Source: Streptomyces sp. Sge12
GTDB lineage: Bacteria; Actinomycetota; Actinomycetes; Streptomycetales; Streptomycetaceae
DNA length: 64,000 nt
Assembly (NCBI RefSeq): GCF_002080455.1
Contig: NZ_CP020555.1
Span: 6,360,501-6,424,500, forward strand
Reading direction: 5' to 3'
Shown: one piece after another, positions 1 through 6,517 of the stretch
Layout of the letters: each line of letters begins with the position of its first letter
How positions within the stretch are numbered: the stretch's first letter is position 1
Translations under genes and position numbers: made by a program
The notes under the pieces: model-generated
Seen by the model: only the letters and a program-made list of their open reading frames with translations
Databases searched by the model: none
Told to the model about the DNA's origin: nothing

Positions 1-168
1 AGCGACCGGGGCTCGGCGCACGTCCGCCGCTTCGACTGGTCCACGGTCGGGGCGGACATCCTGGCCGTCTACGAAACGGTGACGGACGGCGCGGCGGCGG
101 TGGCCACGGACGAACGGGTCCCCCTGCGCACCCGCCTCGGCTTCTCCAAGGACACCTCGCCCTCCTGA
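1..168 (+). CDS. GT4 glycosyltransferase, C-terminal fragment (phosphatidylinositol alpha-mannosyltransferase-like)
   Basis: Frame 1 is open from the window edge to a TGA at 166-168 and encodes the last 55 residues of a protein whose start lies upstream. The fragment reads as an Arg-Phe-Asp-Trp-Ser turn followed by an amphipathic helix (ADILAVYETV), typical of the C-terminal end of GT-B fold family 4 glycosyltransferases. In Streptomyces a PimA-type mannosyltransferase lies upstream of pdxS, and PimA transfers mannose from GDP-mannose to phosphatidylinositol at the inner membrane leaflet. The assignment rests on this short tail plus context; the catalytic domain is not visible. Confidence 0.6.
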   Translation, partial: SDRGSAHVRRFDWSTVGADILAVYETVTDGAAAVATDERVPLRTRLGFSKDTSPS

Positions 169-273
169 CGGCCGGGGCCGGGACGGGGCGGGGCGCTGCG
201 CCGTCCTGCGCGCACGCCCGGCGGGCGCTCGATCGGGGCCGGGCCCGATGGGGGCGGGGGACGCGCTGAGCGG

Positions 274-279
274 TAGGGT
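274..279 (+). promoter_or_regulatory. -10 element TAGGGT, probable leaderless start
   Basis: TAGGGT fits the Streptomyces housekeeping -10 consensus (TAGRRT) and ends 8 bases before the GTG at 288, so transcription would begin at or next to the start codon. No convincing -35 and no Shine-Dalgarno are present. Confidence 0.45.
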
Positions 280-287
280 CGCGCAGC

Positions 288-830
288 GTGATCGAAACCC
301 TTGTCTGGATCGCCCTGGCTCTCGGAGTCATCGGGGTCTACCTCAGCTGGACCGCCGGCCGGCTCGACCGGCTGCACTCGCGGATGGACGCCGCGCGGGC
401 CGCCCTCGACGCGCAGCTCGTACGGCGGGCCTCCGTCGTGCTGGAGGTGGCCACGTCCGGGGTGCTCGACCCCGCCTCGTCCCTGGTGCTGTACGAGGCC
501 GCGCACGCCGCCCGGCAGGCCGAGGAGGACCACCGCGAGGTCGCCGAGAGCGAGCTCAGCCAGGCACTGCGCGCGGTCTTCGCCGATGCCGACCAGGTCG
601 ACGTGCTCAAGGCGGCCCCCGGCGGGGCGGAGGCCACGGAGGAGCTGGCCGCGGCCGTCCGCCGGGTACCGATGGCGCGGCGCTTCCTCAACGACTCGGT
701 CCGGGCCGCCCGCGCGCTGCGCAGGCACCGCAAGGTCCGCTGGTTCAGACTGGCAGGACACGCACCCTTCCCGCTCGCCTTCGAAATGGACGACGAGCCG
801 CCGGTGGATCTTGCAGAACGGCCGATCTAG
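288..830 (+). CDS. LemA-like single-pass membrane protein
   Basis: This 180-residue protein has an N-terminal transmembrane helix (about residues 3-20, ETLVWIALALGVIGVYLSW). It is followed by an alpha-helical cytoplasmic or extracytoplasmic part rich in Ala, Arg, Glu and Asp. The segment after the helix (RLDRLHSRMDAARAALDAQL) resembles the first helix of LemA-family proteins, but the family match is inferred by eye. It sits between the pimA-like gene and pdxS, where Streptomyces genomes carry a conserved hypothetical gene. The start is the GTG at 288 because it directly precedes the membrane helix and lies just after a -10 element. No catalytic motif is seen and the function is unknown. Confidence 0.75.
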   Translation: MIETLVWIALALGVIGVYLSWTAGRLDRLHSRMDAARAALDAQLVRRASVVLEVATSGVLDPASSLVLYEAAHAARQAEEDHREVAESELSQALRAVFADADQVDVLKAAPGGAEATEELAAAVRRVPMARRFLNDSVRAARALRRHRKVRWFRLAGHAPFPLAFEMDDEPPVDLAERPI

Positions 831-847
831 GGGGTCTCCCGGGCCTC

Positions 848-899
848 CAAGGGCCGTGAGGGACAAATCAAGGAGCCACAGGCTCCATATTGGCCCTTG
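848..899 (+). promoter_or_regulatory. Nested hairpin in the pdxS upstream region
   Basis: An outer 8-bp pair (CAAGGGCC at 848-855 with GGCCCTTG at 92-99 of the same hundred) encloses a tight inner hairpin, GGAGCC-ACA-GGCTCC at 872-886. It lies 80-130 bases before the pdxS GTG. It could be a terminator for the upstream gene or part of a pdxS leader; there is no U tract. Confidence 0.35.
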
Positions 900-978
900 T
901 AGTGGACTGATCCCCTGGGGTTTCCTCAGCCGAGTAGTACGAGCAGTACCCCGTCTTCCTTTCGAGTGAGGTCAATCC

Positions 979-1896
979 GTGAGCACGCTTCCCACCTCCC
1001 CCCAGTCCGCCGAGTCGGCGATCGGCACCTCGCGCGTCAAGCGCGGCATGGCCGAGCAGCTGAAGGGCGGCGTGATCATGGACGTGGTCAACGCCGAGCA
1101 GGCGAAGATCGCCGAGGACGCCGGCGCCGTGGCCGTCATGGCCCTGGAGCGGGTCCCGGCCGACATCCGCAAGGACGGCGGCGTCGCGCGCATGTCGGAC
1201 CCCAACATGATCGAAGAGATCATCGAGGCCGTCTCGATCCCGGTCATGGCCAAGTCCCGCATCGGCCACTTCGTCGAGGCCCAGGTCCTGCAGTCCCTCG
1301 GTGTCGACTACATCGACGAGTCCGAGGTCCTGACCCCGGCCGACGAGGTCAACCACTCCGACAAGTGGGCGTTCACCACCCCCTTCGTCTGTGGCGCCAC
1401 CAACCTGGGCGAGGCCCTGCGCCGCATCGCCGAGGGCGCGGCCATGATCCGCTCGAAGGGCGAGGCCGGCACCGGCAACGTGGTCGAGGCCGTCCGCCAC
1501 CTGCGCCAGATCAAGAACGAGATCGCCCGCCTGCGCGGCTACGACAACAACGAGCTGTTCGCCGCCGCCAAGGAGCTGCGCGCCCCGTACGAGCTCGTCA
1601 AGGAAGTTGCCGAGCTCGGCAAGCTCCCGGTCGTGCTGTTCTCCGCCGGTGGCGTCGCCACCCCGGCCGACGCCGCGCTGATGCGCCAGCTCGGCGCCGA
1701 GGGCGTCTTCGTCGGCTCCGGCATCTTCAAGTCGGGCGACCCGGCCAAGCGCGCCGCCGCCATCGTGAAGGCCACGACCTTCTACGACGACCCGAAGATC
1801 ATCGCGGACGCCTCCCGCAACCTGGGCGAGGCCATGGTCGGCATCAACTGCGACACCCTCCCCGAGTCCGAGCGCTACGCCAACCGCGGCTGGTAA
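979..1896 (+). CDS. pdxS: Pyridoxal 5'-phosphate synthase lyase subunit PdxS
   Basis: PdxS condenses ribose 5-phosphate, glyceraldehyde 3-phosphate and ammonia to PLP in the DXP-independent pathway, as a dodecamer decorated with the glutaminase PdxT. The 305 residues cover the usual length. Visible signatures are the N-terminal VKRGMAEQLKGGVIMDV strand, the catalytic-lysine segment PVMAKSRIGHF, the KGEAGTGNVVEAVRH loop carrying the second lysine, and the phosphate-binding GGVATPADAALM loop. The start is the GTG at 979, 8 bases after GTGAGG. pdxT follows after 6 bases, so both subunits are co-transcribed. Confidence 0.98.
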   Translation: MSTLPTSPQSAESAIGTSRVKRGMAEQLKGGVIMDVVNAEQAKIAEDAGAVAVMALERVPADIRKDGGVARMSDPNMIEEIIEAVSIPVMAKSRIGHFVEAQVLQSLGVDYIDESEVLTPADEVNHSDKWAFTTPFVCGATNLGEALRRIAEGAAMIRSKGEAGTGNVVEAVRHLRQIKNEIARLRGYDNNELFAAAKELRAPYELVKEVAELGKLPVVLFSAGGVATPADAALMRQLGAEGVFVGSGIFKSGDPAKRAAAIVKATTFYDDPKIIADASRNLGEAMVGINCDTLPESERYANRGW

Positions 1897-1902
1897 TCGG
1901 TC

Positions 1903-2496
1903 ATGACCAACACCCCCGTGATCGGTGTCCTGGCCCTCCAGGGCGACGTACGGGAGCACCTGATCGCTCTGGCCGCGGCGGACGCCGTGGCCAGGCCGAT
2001 CCGGCGTCCCGAGGAGCTCGCCGAGGTCGACGCCCTGGTGATCCCCGGCGGCGAGTCCACCACCATGTCGAAGCTCGCCGTGCTGTTCGGCATGCTGGAG
2101 CCGCTGCGCGAGCGCGTGGCCGCCGGCATGCCCGTGTACGGCACCTGCGCAGGCATGATCATGCTGGCGGACAAGCTCCTGGACGGCCGTGAGGACCAGG
2201 AGACCCTGGGCGGCATCGACATGATCGTCCGCCGCAACGCGTTCGGCCGCCAGAACGAGTCCTTCGAAGCGAAGATCGATTTCGCGGGCATAGCGGACGG
2301 CCCGGTCGAGGGCGTCTTCATCCGCGCGCCCTGGGTCGAGTCCGTCGGCGCCGCTGCCGAGGTGCTCGCCACGTACGACGGCCACACGGTCGCCGTGCGC
2401 CAGGGCAACGTCCTGGCGACCTCGTTCCACCCCGAACTGACCGGGGACGACCGCGTCCACGCGTACTTCGTCGACATGGTGCGCGCGGGGCTGTGA
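1903..2496 (+). CDS. pdxT: Pyridoxal 5'-phosphate synthase glutaminase subunit PdxT
   Basis: PdxT hydrolyses glutamine and channels ammonia to PdxS. The 197-residue class I glutaminase shows the GGESTTM oxyanion region, the nucleophile elbow YGTCAGMI (Cys about residue 81), and the His-Glu pair in SFHPEL near the C-terminus. All triad residues are present. The ATG at 1903 is 6 bases after the pdxS stop, in a two-gene operon. The conserved partner order pdxS-pdxT and the full length leave little doubt. Confidence 0.98.
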   Translation: MTNTPVIGVLALQGDVREHLIALAAADAVARPIRRPEELAEVDALVIPGGESTTMSKLAVLFGMLEPLRERVAAGMPVYGTCAGMIMLADKLLDGREDQETLGGIDMIVRRNAFGRQNESFEAKIDFAGIADGPVEGVFIRAPWVESVGAAAEVLATYDGHTVAVRQGNVLATSFHPELTGDDRVHAYFVDMVRAGL

Positions 2497-2507
2497 CGAG
2501 CTCCCGG

Positions 2508-2513
2508 TAGGAT
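2508..2513 (+). promoter_or_regulatory. -10 element TAGGAT upstream of yebC
   Basis: TAGGAT matches the TAGRRT -10 consensus and lies 40 bases before the yebC ATG, leaving room for the GAAGGAGAC Shine-Dalgarno. No clear -35 hexamer is present at 17-18 bases. Confidence 0.45.
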
Positions 2514-2553
2514 CGGGCACGAACACTGTTGGTTACGCGAAGGAGACAGGCGG

Positions 2554-3306
2554 ATGTCCGGCCACTCTAAATGGGCTACGACGAAGCACAAGAAGGCCGT
2601 GATCGATGCCAAGCGCGGCAAGCTCTTCGCGAAGCTGATCAAGAACATCGAGGTCGCGGCCCGGATGGGCGGCGCCGACATCGAAGGCAACCCGACGCTC
2701 TTCGACGCCATCCAGAAGGCCAAGAAGAGCTCGGTCCCGAACAAGAACATCGACTCCGCGGTCAAGCGCGGCGGTGGTCTTGAGGCCGGCGGCGCCGACT
2801 ACGAGACGATCATGTACGAGGGCTACGGTCCGAACGGTGTCGCGGTGCTCATCGAGTGCCTCACCGACAACCGCAACCGTGCCGCGTCCGACGTGCGCGT
2901 CGCCATGACCCGCAACGGCGGTTCGATGGCCGACCCGGGCTCGGTCTCGTACCTGTTCAACCGCAAGGGCGTCGTCCTGCTGCCCAAGGGCGAGCTCTCC
3001 GAGGACGACGTCCTGGAGACGGTGCTGGAGGCGGGTGCCGAAGAGGTCAACGACCTCGGCGACAGCTTCGAGATCATCAGCGAGGCCACCGACATGGTCG
3101 CGGTCCGTACCGCGCTCCAGAAGGCCGGCATCGACTACGACTCGGCCGACTCCAACTTCCTGCCGACCATGCAGGTCGAGCTGGACGAAGAGGGCGCGCG
3201 CAAGATCTTCAAGCTGATCGACGCGCTGGAGGACAGCGACGACGTGCAGAACGTCTTCGCCAACTTCGACGTCTCGGACGAGGTCATGGCCAAGGTCGAC
3301 GCCTGA
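2554..3306 (+). CDS. yebC: YebC/PmpR-family protein (TACO1-like)
   Basis: A 250-residue protein of normal family length starting with the hallmark MSGHSKWATTKHKKAVIDAKRGKLFAKLIKNI-type N-terminus, read here in pieces. YebC proteins are described as transcriptional regulators and, more recently, as ribosome-associated factors that help translate difficult proline motifs; which applies here cannot be told from sequence. The adjacency to ruvCAB is conserved across many bacteria. A strong GAAGGAGAC ribosome site precedes the ATG, and a 14-bp stem terminator follows the stop, so it is probably mainly transcribed from its own promoter. Confidence 0.95.
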   Translation: MSGHSKWATTKHKKAVIDAKRGKLFAKLIKNIEVAARMGGADIEGNPTLFDAIQKAKKSSVPNKNIDSAVKRGGGLEAGGADYETIMYEGYGPNGVAVLIECLTDNRNRAASDVRVAMTRNGGSMADPGSVSYLFNRKGVVLLPKGELSEDDVLETVLEAGAEEVNDLGDSFEIISEATDMVAVRTALQKAGIDYDSADSNFLPTMQVELDEEGARKIFKLIDALEDSDDVQNVFANFDVSDEVMAKVDA

Positions 3307-3322
3307 GCCGAGCACGATTTCC

Positions 3323-3355
3323 ACGGGCCGACAGGGACACACCCTGTCGGCCCGT
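3323..3355 (+). terminator. Hairpin terminator after yebC
   Basis: A perfect 14-bp stem (ACGGGCCGACAGGG / CCCTGTCGGCCCGT) with a 5-base ACACA loop starts 16 bases after the yebC stop. There is no U tract, as is common in Streptomyces. Confidence 0.8.
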
Positions 3356-3396
3356 CGTGCTGTCAGAGGCAGTGGCTAGTCTGGCGGCCTGAACCG

Positions 3397-3420
3397 TCGA
3401 TCAATCGATCAATCGATCGA
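3397..3420 (+). repeat. TCGATCAA tandem octamers before ruvC
   Basis: Two copies of TCGATCAA followed by TCGATCGA form a 24-base tandem, ending 22 bases before the ruvC GTG. It is AT-richer than its surroundings and contains overlapping ATCGAT/TCGATCGA palindromes. A TAGTCT -10-like element lies just upstream at 3377-3382, so the repeat would be in the 5' leader. Confidence 0.7.
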
Positions 3421-3442
3421 GCAGCGAGAAGAAGGGGGCGGG

Positions 3443-3973
3443 GTGCGCGTACTCGGTGTGGACCCGGGGCTGACGCGATGCGGCGTCGGCGTCGTCGAGG
3501 GCGTCGCCGGACGACCCCTGACCATGCTCGGCGTCGGCGTCGTACGGACTCCCGCGGACGCCGAGTTGGGCCTGCGGCTTGTCGCCATCGAGCAGGGCAT
3601 CGAGGAGTGGCTCGATACGCACCGCCCCGAAGTCGTCGCCGTGGAGCGGGTGTTCAGCCAGCACAACGTCAGCACCGTGATGGGCACCGCCCAGGCGAGC
3701 GCCGTCGCGATGCTGTGCGCCGCCCGCCGCGGGATACCGGTCGCCCTGCACACCCCCAGCGAGGTCAAGGCCGCCGTCACCGGCAGCGGCCGGGCCGACA
3801 AGGCCCAGGTCGGGGCGATGGTCACCCGGCTGCTCAGGCTGGACGCGCCGCCCAAACCGGCGGACGCCGCCGACGCCCTCGCCCTGGCCATCTGTCACAT
3901 CTGGCGGGCCCCCGCCCAGAACCGCCTCCAGCAGGCGGTCGCCCTGCACGCCTCGAAAGGCCGTACCCGATGA
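3443..3973 (+). CDS. ruvC: Holliday junction resolvase RuvC
   Basis: RuvC is the dimeric endonuclease that cuts four-way DNA junctions after RuvAB branch migration. The 176-residue protein begins with the first acidic motif in VLGVDPGLTRCG, contains the Glu of AVERVFSQHNVST and the late DAADALALAICH motif, giving the full set of metal-binding acids of the RNase H-like fold. The GTG at 3443 follows a GAAGGGGGCG ribosome site. The stop overlaps the ruvA ATG (ATGA), indicating translational coupling within ruvCAB. Confidence 0.97.
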   Translation: MRVLGVDPGLTRCGVGVVEGVAGRPLTMLGVGVVRTPADAELGLRLVAIEQGIEEWLDTHRPEVVAVERVFSQHNVSTVMGTAQASAVAMLCAARRGIPVALHTPSEVKAAVTGSGRADKAQVGAMVTRLLRLDAPPKPADAADALALAICHIWRAPAQNRLQQAVALHASKGRTR

Positions 3974-4602
3974 TCGCCTTCGTGAGCGGCCCCGTTGCCG
4001 CACTCGCCCCCACCCTTGCCGTGATCGAGGTCGGGGGAGTGGGCATGGCCGTGCACTGCACGCCGAACACCATCGCCGGGCTGCGGATCGGGGAAGCGGC
4101 CCGGCTGTCGACCTCCCTCGTCGTACGGGAGGACTCGCTGACCCTGTACGGCTTCGCCGACGACGACGAACGCCAGGTCTTCGAGGTCCTGCAGACCGCC
4201 AGCGGGGTCGGCCCCCGCCTCGCGCAGGCCATGCTCGGCGTGCACAGCCCGGACGCGCTGCGGCTGGCCGTCTCCACCGGGGACGAGAAGGCACTGGTGG
4301 CGGTACCGGGCATCGGCAAGAAGGGCGCGCAGAAACTGCTCCTCGAACTAAAGGGCAAGCTGGGCGCCCCGCTGGGCAGCAGCGGCCTCGTGGGCGCGCA
4401 GCGCGCCGCCGCCTCCGGCCCCGCGCCCTGGACCGAGCAGCTCTCCGCCGCGCTGATCGGCCTCGGCTACGCCTCGCGCGACGCGGAGGACGCGGTGGCG
4501 GCGGTGACGCCGCAGGCCGAGGCCGCCATCGCCGCCGGCGGTTCGGCCCCGGTTCCGCAGCTCCTGCGGGCCGCCCTCCAGTCCCTGAACCGGGCCCGCT
4601 AG
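3970..4602 (+). CDS. ruvA: Holliday junction DNA helicase subunit RuvA
   Basis: RuvA forms tetramers that hold the Holliday junction open and load RuvB rings. The 210-residue protein has the N-terminal OB domain (MIAFVSGPVA...), two helix-hairpin-helix motifs (VGPRLAQAML and VPGIGKKGAQKLLLELK), and the flexible linker followed by the C-terminal domain III (LIGLGYASRDAEDAVAAV) that contacts RuvB. Its start was placed at the ATG of the ATGA overlap with ruvC; the reading frame is open far upstream, but that part is antisense-like noise. Confidence 0.97.
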   Translation: MIAFVSGPVAALAPTLAVIEVGGVGMAVHCTPNTIAGLRIGEAARLSTSLVVREDSLTLYGFADDDERQVFEVLQTASGVGPRLAQAMLGVHSPDALRLAVSTGDEKALVAVPGIGKKGAQKLLLELKGKLGAPLGSSGLVGAQRAAASGPAPWTEQLSAALIGLGYASRDAEDAVAAVTPQAEAAIAAGGSAPVPQLLRAALQSLNRAR

Positions 4603-4662
4603 CGGCGGGAAAGCCCCGCAGGCGACCGACCACCGTACGAACCGAGAAGGCAGACTGACACC

Positions 4663-5721
4663 GTGAACTGGGACGACGAGAGCGACCGCATTGTCGCGCC
4701 GGCGGCAGACGGCGAGGACACCGCCGTCGAGGCGGCCCTGCGGCCCAAGGACCTCGGCGAGTTCGTCGGCCAGGAGAAGGTCCGCCAGCAGCTCGACCTC
4801 GTCCTCAAGGCGGCCCGGCAGCGCGGCGCCACCGCCGATCACGTCCTGCTCTCCGGCGCGCCCGGCCTCGGCAAGACCACCCTCTCCATGATCATCGCGG
4901 CCGAGATGGGCGCGCCCATCCGCATCACCTCCGGCCCCGCCATCCAGCACGCCGGCGACCTCGCCGCGATCCTCTCCTCCCTCCAGGAGGGCGAGGTCCT
5001 CTTCCTCGACGAGATCCACCGCATGTCCCGGCCCGCCGAGGAGATGCTGTACATGGCCATGGAGGACTTCCGCGTCGACGTGATCGTCGGCAAGGGGCCC
5101 GGAGCCACCGCGATCCCCCTGGAGCTGCCGCCCTTCACACTGGTCGGCGCCACCACCCGGGCCGGACTGCTGCCCCCGCCGCTGCGGGACCGCTTCGGCT
5201 TCACCGGGCACATGGAGTTCTACGCCCCCGAGGAGCTGGAACGCGTCATCCACCGCTCCGCCCGCCTCCTCGACGTGGAGATCGACACCGCCGGCGCCGC
5301 CGAGATCGCCGGCCGCTCCCGCGGCACCCCGCGCATCGCCAACCGCCTGCTGCGCCGCGTCCGCGACTACGCCCAGGTCCGGGCCGACGGTGTGATCAAC
5401 CGCGAGGTGGCCGGTACGGCCCTCCAGGTCTACGAGGTGGACGGGCGCGGCCTCGACCGACTGGATCGGGCCGTTCTGGAGGCCCTCCTCAAGCTCTTCG
5501 GCGGCGGCCCGGTGGGCCTGTCGACCCTCGCCGTGGCGGTCGGCGAGGAGCGGGAGACCGTGGAGGAGGTCGCGGAGCCCTTCCTGGTCCGCGAGGGGCT
5601 GCTCGCGCGCACCCCCCGGGGACGGGTCGCGACGCCTGCCGCATGGGCTCACCTGGGACTCGTACCGCCGCAGCAGGGCGGGAGTGGATCAAGCGGACAA
5701 CAGGGCTTGTTCGGGGCCTGA
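4663..5721 (+). CDS. ruvB: Holliday junction branch migration ATPase RuvB
   Basis: RuvB is the hexameric AAA+ motor of branch migration. In 352 residues it shows Walker A (GAPGLGKTT, about residue 66), Walker B (LFLDEIHR, about residue 112), sensor 1 (LVGATTRAGLL), the arginine finger region (LRDRFGF), and the C-terminal winged helix (GGGPVGLSTLA). The GTG at 4663 lies 61 bases after ruvA with AGAAGGCAG upstream. The C-terminal tail is Gly/Ser/Gln-rich and probably disordered. Confidence 0.98.
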   Translation: MNWDDESDRIVAPAADGEDTAVEAALRPKDLGEFVGQEKVRQQLDLVLKAARQRGATADHVLLSGAPGLGKTTLSMIIAAEMGAPIRITSGPAIQHAGDLAAILSSLQEGEVLFLDEIHRMSRPAEEMLYMAMEDFRVDVIVGKGPGATAIPLELPPFTLVGATTRAGLLPPPLRDRFGFTGHMEFYAPEELERVIHRSARLLDVEIDTAGAAEIAGRSRGTPRIANRLLRRVRDYAQVRADGVINREVAGTALQVYEVDGRGLDRLDRAVLEALLKLFGGGPVGLSTLAVAVGEERETVEEVAEPFLVREGLLARTPRGRVATPAAWAHLGLVPPQQGGSGSSGQQGLFGA

Positions 5722-5768
5722 CGGCGCGGAGGTTCGACCCCTCAGGAACTGCGGTGCCATGCTGGGCG

Positions 5769-5798
5769 TTGTTCCATCGGTGCGGACTCGCCTAGACT
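5769..5798 (+). promoter_or_regulatory. Promoter for yajC-secD-secF
   Basis: TTGTTC at 5769-5774 and TAGACT at 5793-5798 are separated by 18 bases, a reasonable housekeeping sigma (HrdB-type) promoter. It lies just after ruvB and about 90 bases before yajC. Confidence 0.5.
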
Positions 5799-5886
5799 CC
5801 GCCGATGCCGACCCTTCGGGTCGGTGTGCCCACCCCCGTAGAAAAGGCCGCCGTCCGCGTGCGGTCGTGCGAAGGATCTCCGTCCC

Positions 5887-6363
5887 GTGAATCTCGTGAC
5901 ACTCCTCCCGTTCATCGTGCTCATCGGGGCGATGTTCCTGATGACCCGCTCCGCGAAGAAGAAGCAGCAGGCAGCCGCGCAGATGCGCGACCAGATGACG
6001 CCCGGCACCGGGGTCCGCACCATCGGCGGCATGTACGCCACGGTGAAGGAGATCGGTGACGACACCGTCACCCTCGAGGTGGCTCCCGGCGTCCACGCGA
6101 TCTTCGCGAAGAACTCCATCGGCGCCGTCCTCGAGGACGCGGAGTACAACCGCATCGTCCACGGGGTCACCGAGGACGCCGCGACCGACGCTCCCGTCGT
6201 ACCGGACGACGCCTCCTCGCTGACCGATGCTCCGAAGACGGACCTCACCAAGGGTGAGGACGAGGCTCCGGGGCTGGACCTGGGCAAGAAGGACGAGGAC
6301 GCGCCCAAGGGCGACGACGAGCCCAAGGACGGCAAGTCCGACGGCGAGGCCGGCGCGAAGTAA
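5887..6363 (+). CDS. yajC: Preprotein translocase subunit YajC
   Basis: YajC is a small partner of SecDF at the Sec translocon. The 158-residue protein has one N-terminal membrane helix (about residues 4-20, VTLLPFIVLIGAMFLMT). A basic KKKQQ stretch and the conserved MTPGTGVRTIGGMYATV beta domain follow. The last 60 residues are an acidic, Lys/Asp/Glu-rich tail that looks disordered and lengthens the protein beyond the roughly 110-residue E. coli version. The GTG at 5887 is chosen because it directly precedes the membrane helix; the Shine-Dalgarno (AAGGATCTC) is modest. Confidence 0.95.
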   Translation: MNLVTLLPFIVLIGAMFLMTRSAKKKQQAAAQMRDQMTPGTGVRTIGGMYATVKEIGDDTVTLEVAPGVHAIFAKNSIGAVLEDAEYNRIVHGVTEDAATDAPVVPDDASSLTDAPKTDLTKGEDEAPGLDLGKKDEDAPKGDDEPKDGKSDGEAGAK

Positions 6364-6371
6364 CGCGCGGC

Positions 6372-6416
6372 CGGGGACCGTGGAGGGCGCCTGACCGGCG
6401 ACCGGCACGGTCCCCG
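6372..6416 (+). terminator. Hairpin between yajC and secD
   Basis: CGGGGACCGTG at 6372-6382 pairs with CACGGTCCCCG at 6406-6416 around a 23-base loop. There is no U tract, and secD probably belongs to the same unit, so partial termination or mRNA stabilisation is as likely as a full stop. Confidence 0.45.
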
Positions 6417-6517
6417 TCTGTGACACTTCTGCGGGGGGCAGGGGTCCCCACCACACATTTCGTGGCCGTCCGCGCGCTGACCCGGCGCGGGACGGTTGGA
6501 CAGGGAGAAACGACAAG

